Shown here: piece by piece, positions 7,043-9,334 of the stretch
Numbering within the stretch: position 1 is the first letter of the stretch
Layout: every line of letters starts with the position of its first letter
From: JAQVSH01 sp964349835
Lineage (GTDB): Bacteria > Bacteroidota > Bacteroidia > Bacteroidales > UBA4181
DNA: 9,334 nucleotides
NCBI GenBank assembly: GCA_964349835.1
Contig: CAYGID010000082.1
Coordinates: forward strand, 1-9,334
Direction: 5' to 3'
Program-made: the position numbers and the translations under genes
The notes under the pieces: model-generated
Databases searched by the model: none
Seen by the model: the letters and a program-made list of their open reading frames with translations, nothing else
What the model was told of the DNA's origin: nothing

Positions 7043-7108
7043 CAATTAGTGCTCTAGTGCATCGAAGCGCATTCGCGCTTCAAGTGCTCTAGTGCTGCGC
7101 TTCGCGCA
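7043..7108 (+). repeat. Modular head + hairpin repeat, copies 3 and 4 in tandem
   Basis: The 39-nt unit (7043-7081, hairpin 7064-7081) is followed directly by a second head, AAGTGCTCTAGTGC (7082-7095), and a second, different hairpin, TGCGC-TTC-GCGCA (7096-7108). The two stems differ in sequence but both pair perfectly, so the fold is kept rather than the exact bases. Part of this copy may be an assembly duplicate of 6874-6928. Confidence 0.8.
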
Positions 7109-7153
7109 AATAACCCAATGCTTTTCGGCGCTTGCGCGTAGCCATTCCTTAGA

Positions 7154-7180
7154 GCACTAGAGCACTTGCGCGCAGCGCAT
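7154..7180 (-). repeat. Modular repeat in inverted orientation
   Basis: 27 nt identical to 1922-1948. On the minus strand it reads hairpin TGCGC-TGC-GCGCA and then head AGTGCTCTAGTGC. Together with 7043-7108 it forms an inverted pair about 45 nt apart, similar in layout to paired REP elements. It is followed by a short period-7 run (ATTCACC, 7179-7195). Confidence 0.75.
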
Positions 7181-7263
7181 TCACCATTCACCATTATCTA
7201 ATACAGTGCCAAACAAACAACTACCAATCAATCAGACATTTACGAACCCCACAAAAAAACAAT

Positions 7264-7305
7264 CCTGTCAAACAAGCGGACAGGATTGTCAACTTATTTG
7301 ACAGG
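7264..7305 (-). terminator. Intrinsic terminator after the DUF4197 gene (copy 2 of the 42-nt hairpin)
   Basis: This copy matches 39/42 bases of 4405-4446 and has the same nine-pair outer stem. On the minus strand it is followed by ATTGTTTTTTTG, a clear T-tract. It lies 86 nt after the stop codon of the lipoprotein gene, with a repeat array in between. The three differences (7278, 7286, 7296) are all in unpaired positions of the predicted fold. Confidence 0.8.
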
Positions 7306-7324
7306 AAACACCCCCTGGCAACCA

Positions 7325-7393
7325 CGCAAAGCGCAACACCAAAGCACCAGCGGGAAGCGCAGCACTAGAGCACTTGAAGCGCGCATGCGCTTC
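7325..7393 (-). repeat. Modular head + hairpin repeat array overlapping the DUF4197 stop codon
   Basis: Read on the minus strand: hairpin GAAGCGC / GCGCTTC with a four-base loop (7376-7393), head AAGTGCTCTAGTGC (7362-7375), TGCGCTTCCCGC (7350-7361), a worn head GGTGCTTTGGTGT (7336-7348), and TGCGCTTTGCG (7325-7335). The first hairpin shares two bases with the TGA stop of the lipoprotein gene, so the element inserted at, or defines, the end of the coding region. Confidence 0.75.
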
Positions 7394-8120
7394 AAAAATC
7401 GTTCATCCCCGCCTTGATCAAACCCTGCAGGCCATCAGCCAAATCCATATCGTCACGCAGCAGCGCCTCCTCTTCGGCCATCTTCTTCAGCAGTCCGTCG
7501 ACCGCCTTTCCGGCCACATAGTCGGGAAGGTCGGGAAGGGCTCTTCCGGTAGATAGAGTACCGGCAAGAGCCGAGAAGGTATCGTAAATCTCTAACGCCG
7601 TTTTTGCGCCCGGGATATTCTCCTCCAACGACTCTTTAATTTGAGGAACCAGCGCCGTTTTTAACTGGTCGCAGACCCTGTTTTTCAGATAATCGGTAGC
7701 CCCGGAAGGCCCGGCGTTGACAAGGTCAATAATCTGCCTCTGGGTGAGAGGCCGAATGGCACCCACCACCACCGGAATCGAAGCCTCAATGGCCGACTCG
7801 GCCGCTTGATTCATCTTATCGACAAAAACATTCACGGTTTGCTGCGCACCGGGAATCAGATGAATATAATCCAACACAAACCGGGCCTCCGGGGGCAGGA
7901 TAATCTTCACCATGCCCGACGCCGAAAAGGCACCCGGTTTGGCCAGATTCTTAATAGCCCCGGTATAATGGGTGATCAGCGCCTCTTTGAACTCTGTAAA
8001 GGTTTTGACAGACAGGGCCGTAGAGGCCACCGTTGCTAAAAATGAGGTACAGGAGGCCATTAGCAGCAGGCCCGAAATGGCAAGCAACAGAACCCCCTTT
8101 TTTAGAGAAAATTTCTTCAT
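7392..8120 (-). CDS. DUF4197-type lipoprotein
   Basis: 242 residues from the chosen start. The N-terminus MKKFSLKKGVLLLAISG ends in a lipobox-like LMASC with Cys24, so the protein is probably lipid-anchored; there is no acidic surface-export signal after the cysteine, suggesting it faces the periplasm. The body resembles DUF4197: ILPPEAR (74-80, cf. the family's IPLP), MNQAAESA (103-110), ATDYLKNRVCDQL (141-153) and YVAGKAVDGLLKKMAEEE (201-218). The fold is all-alpha and the function unknown. A longer frame starts at 8177, but that start lies upstream of the promoter box at 8143-8150 and would bury the signal peptide, so ATG 8118-8120 is preferred. It ends in a repeat hairpin and has its terminator at 7264-7305. 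Confidence 0.8.
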   Translation of the reverse strand: MKKFSLKKGVLLLAISGLLLMASCTSFLATVASTALSVKTFTEFKEALITHYTGAIKNLAKPGAFSASGMVKIILPPEARFVLDYIHLIPGAQQTVNVFVDKMNQAAESAIEASIPVVVGAIRPLTQRQIIDLVNAGPSGATDYLKNRVCDQLKTALVPQIKESLEENIPGAKTALEIYDTFSALAGTLSTGRALPDLPDYVAGKAVDGLLKKMAEEEALLRDDMDLADGLQGLIKAGMNDF

Positions 8121-8142
8121 ATGATGCGTGATATTAAGCCCC

Positions 8143-8150
8143 CAAAGGTA
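8143..8150 (-). promoter_or_regulatory. -7 element (TACCTTTG) for the DUF4197 lipoprotein gene
   Basis: The minus strand carries TACCTTTG, an exact TAnnTTTG match. It would start transcription near 8136, about 15 nt before the ATG at 8120. A possible TTG lies at 8175-8177, slightly too far for a standard -33 element. It is paired with the same octamer in the opposite direction at 8185-8192. Confidence 0.55.
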
Positions 8151-8184
8151 CGCAATTAGGCCAAAGAAACTCCCCAAGAAAGAT

Positions 8185-8192
8185 TACCTTTG
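8185..8192 (+). promoter_or_regulatory. -7 element (TACCTTTG) for the lipid kinase gene
   Basis: An exact TAnnTTTG match on the plus strand, 33 bp before the ATG at 8226. Transcription would start near 8198, giving a short leader of about 28 nt. No -33 TTTG is evident at the usual spacing. Confidence 0.55.
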
Positions 8193-8225
8193 CGCTCAAC
8201 TTGCACCTACTTCAATATCTGATTG

Positions 8226-9101
8226 ATGCCCAACCGGACTACTGCCTTTATTGTGAATCCCAAAGCGGGCATTTCGAATAAAAGGAGCCTTCTCAAATCG
8301 CTTCAAGAAAGCGCTTTAGAAAATCCCGGATGGAAAGTCTTCGAAACAAAATATGCCGGACACGCCACGATTCTGGCAAAAAAGTTGGCTCAGCAGGGTT
8401 ATCAAAAGATTGTGGCAGCAGGGGGCGACGGAACAGTTAACGAGGTGGCCCGGGCCCTCCTGCATACCGGAATACCCATGGGTATCATTCCCGTGGGGTC
8501 GGGTAACGGCTTGGCCCGTCATCTGGGTATACCCCTCGACCTGCCACGAGCTCTGAAAATTATCCGGGGCAATCAGACTCTCCTGATAGATGCAGGCCTC
8601 ATCAACGAAAAATATCCGTTTTTTTGCACTGCGGGCGTTGGTTTCGATGCGCAGGTGGGAAAACAGTTTGCCAAGGCAGGACAGAGAGGCATCATGACCT
8701 ATCTGAAAACCATCTTTGAGGAGTATTTTACCTACAAACCGCAAACTTATAAAATTGTTGTCGATGGGCGGGAGTTAGAACGAAAAGCCTTTTTGATTAC
8801 CCTGGCCAACGCATCGCAGTGGGGGAATAACGCTGTAATTGCACCCCGAGCCGACATCGTCGACGGGCTACTGGATATCACCATCATGTCGCCATTTCAT
8901 CCTCTCGAAGCACCTGCCGTTGGCATCCTGCTCATAACCCGAAATATCGATGCTTCGGGCCATACCGAATCACTAAAAGGCAGGCACATTCAGATCGAAA
9001 GAGACGGACCGGGTTTGGTTCACTGCGACGGCGATGCGCTGGAGATGGATTCGTGTCTCGATATTCAAGCTTTACATCACGCTCTGACCGTTTTGGTATA
9101 A
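8226..9101 (+). CDS. Diacylglycerol/sphingosine-kinase family lipid kinase (DagK/YegS-like)
   Basis: 291 residues, the usual length for bacterial single-domain lipid kinases. Family motifs appear in order: VNPKAG (10-15), AAGGDGTVNEVARALL (64-79) with the nucleotide-binding GGDGT, IPVGSGNGLARHLGIP (88-103), TAGVGFDA (135-142), and the second-domain stretch NASQWGNNAVIAPRADIVDG (195-214) with VDGLLDI. Near the C-terminus HCDGDALEM places Asp270 where many relatives have DGE. These cytoplasmic or membrane-associated enzymes phosphorylate diacylglycerol or related lipids using ATP, feeding phospholipid recycling; the exact lipid cannot be told from sequence. ATG 8226 is used; a TTG lies directly before it. 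No Shine-Dalgarno is visible. It precedes a GT39-like gene by 13 bp, suggesting an operon in envelope lipid metabolism. Confidence 0.92.
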   Translation: MPNRTTAFIVNPKAGISNKRSLLKSLQESALENPGWKVFETKYAGHATILAKKLAQQGYQKIVAAGGDGTVNEVARALLHTGIPMGIIPVGSGNGLARHLGIPLDLPRALKIIRGNQTLLIDAGLINEKYPFFCTAGVGFDAQVGKQFAKAGQRGIMTYLKTIFEEYFTYKPQTYKIVVDGRELERKAFLITLANASQWGNNAVIAPRADIVDGLLDITIMSPFHPLEAPAVGILLITRNIDASGHTESLKGRHIQIERDGPGLVHCDGDALEMDSCLDIQALHHALTVLV

Positions 9102-9114
9102 GATTCCGACTTCT

Positions 9115-9334
9115 ATGCACGCCCTCTACCGCTATCTGATTGTTGTGCTCGCCGGCGCCGCCCTGCTCACACTCCCCTGGCTCGAAAGCAAGCCCTTCCA
9201 CACCAAGGGCGAACCTCGCGAAGCCATCACCGCTCAGGCCATGATGGCCTCCGACAACTGGATCCTGCCCCTTCGCTATGGCAGCGATATTGCCACAAAG
9301 CCGCCCCTCCTTCACTGGCTGATCGGTGCCGCTT
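9115..9334 (+). CDS. GT39/ArnT-like membrane glycosyltransferase, N-terminal fragment (cut by window edge)
   Basis: Seventy-three codons are present before the right edge. The sequence starts with a hydrophobic helix (LIVVLAGAALLTLPWL), then KPFHTKGEPREAITAQAM, NWILPLRYG and IATKPPLLHWLIG. This matches the first periplasmic loop of GT-C enzymes of the PMT/ArnT type, where an acidic residue before an R-x-A segment is catalytic and the W-x-x-P...KPP(L/F)xxWL pattern leads into the next helix. These enzymes move a sugar from a polyprenyl-phosphate carrier to lipid A, lipids or proteins on the outer face of the inner membrane. The start ATG is 13 bp after the lipid kinase stop, so the two are probably co-transcribed. 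The acceptor is unknown because most of the protein is outside the window. Confidence 0.85.
   Translation, partial: MHALYRYLIVVLAGAALLTLPWLESKPFHTKGEPREAITAQAMMASDNWILPLRYGSDIATKPPLLHWLIGAA

Noticed and set aside
7392..8177. Longer start for the DUF4197 lipoprotein (261 residues)
   Set aside because: The extra 19 residues precede a clean lipoprotein signal peptide, and the start lies upstream of the likely promoter box at 8143-8150.
8316..8744. 142-codon open frame on the minus strand
   Set aside because: It is antisense to the well-supported lipid kinase and shows no recognisable motif or ribosome binding site.
8932..9315. 127-codon open frame on the minus strand across the kinase-glycosyltransferase junction
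   Set aside because: It overlaps two genes with clear family motifs on the other strand and has no recognisable domain.

Overview
The window looks like a Bacteroidota chromosome, probably Bacteroidales-like. Three things point there: exact matches to the Bacteroidota -7 promoter element TAnnTTTG (minus strand 1532-1539 and 8143-8150, plus strand 8185-8192), eight-helix FtsX-type permeases with two large periplasmic domains, and several starts with little or no Shine-Dalgarno sequence. The genus cannot be read from the sequence. The DNA comes from a draft assembly: a run of exactly 100 N (6929-7028) is flanked on both sides by the same 55 bases.

Left block (1-1540, minus strand): a nitrogen-assimilation cluster transcribed right to left. 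It encodes a small outer-membrane beta-barrel protein, then a PII signal protein (GlnK type), then the N-terminus of an Amt ammonium transporter that runs off the left edge. A TAnnTTTG box and a perfect 12-bp palindrome lie upstream of the barrel gene. The 182-bp barrel-glnK gap is built largely of degenerate 23-bp tandem units.

Middle block (1952-6815, minus strand): two paralogous FtsX/MacB-type ABC permeases of 786 and 785 residues in tandem, with no ATPase gene in the window. A strong intrinsic terminator separates them, so the second probably has its own promoter; a sigma-54-like site is one candidate.

Right block (7392-9334): a DUF4197-type lipoprotein (minus strand), then, divergently, a diacylglycerol/sphingosine-kinase-family lipid kinase followed 13 bp later by the start of a GT39/ArnT-like membrane glycosyltransferase that runs off the right edge. 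The last two look like an envelope-lipid operon.

The intergenic DNA is the most unusual part. A modular repeat family alternates a GTGCTCTAGTGC head with GC-rich hairpins and occurs at 1707-1948, 6888-7180 and 7325-7393, each time on the 3' side of a minus-strand gene. A 42-nt terminator hairpin occurs twice (4405-4446 and 7264-7305) after unrelated genes, and its three differences all fall in unpaired positions. No tRNA, rRNA, CRISPR array or transposase gene was seen.
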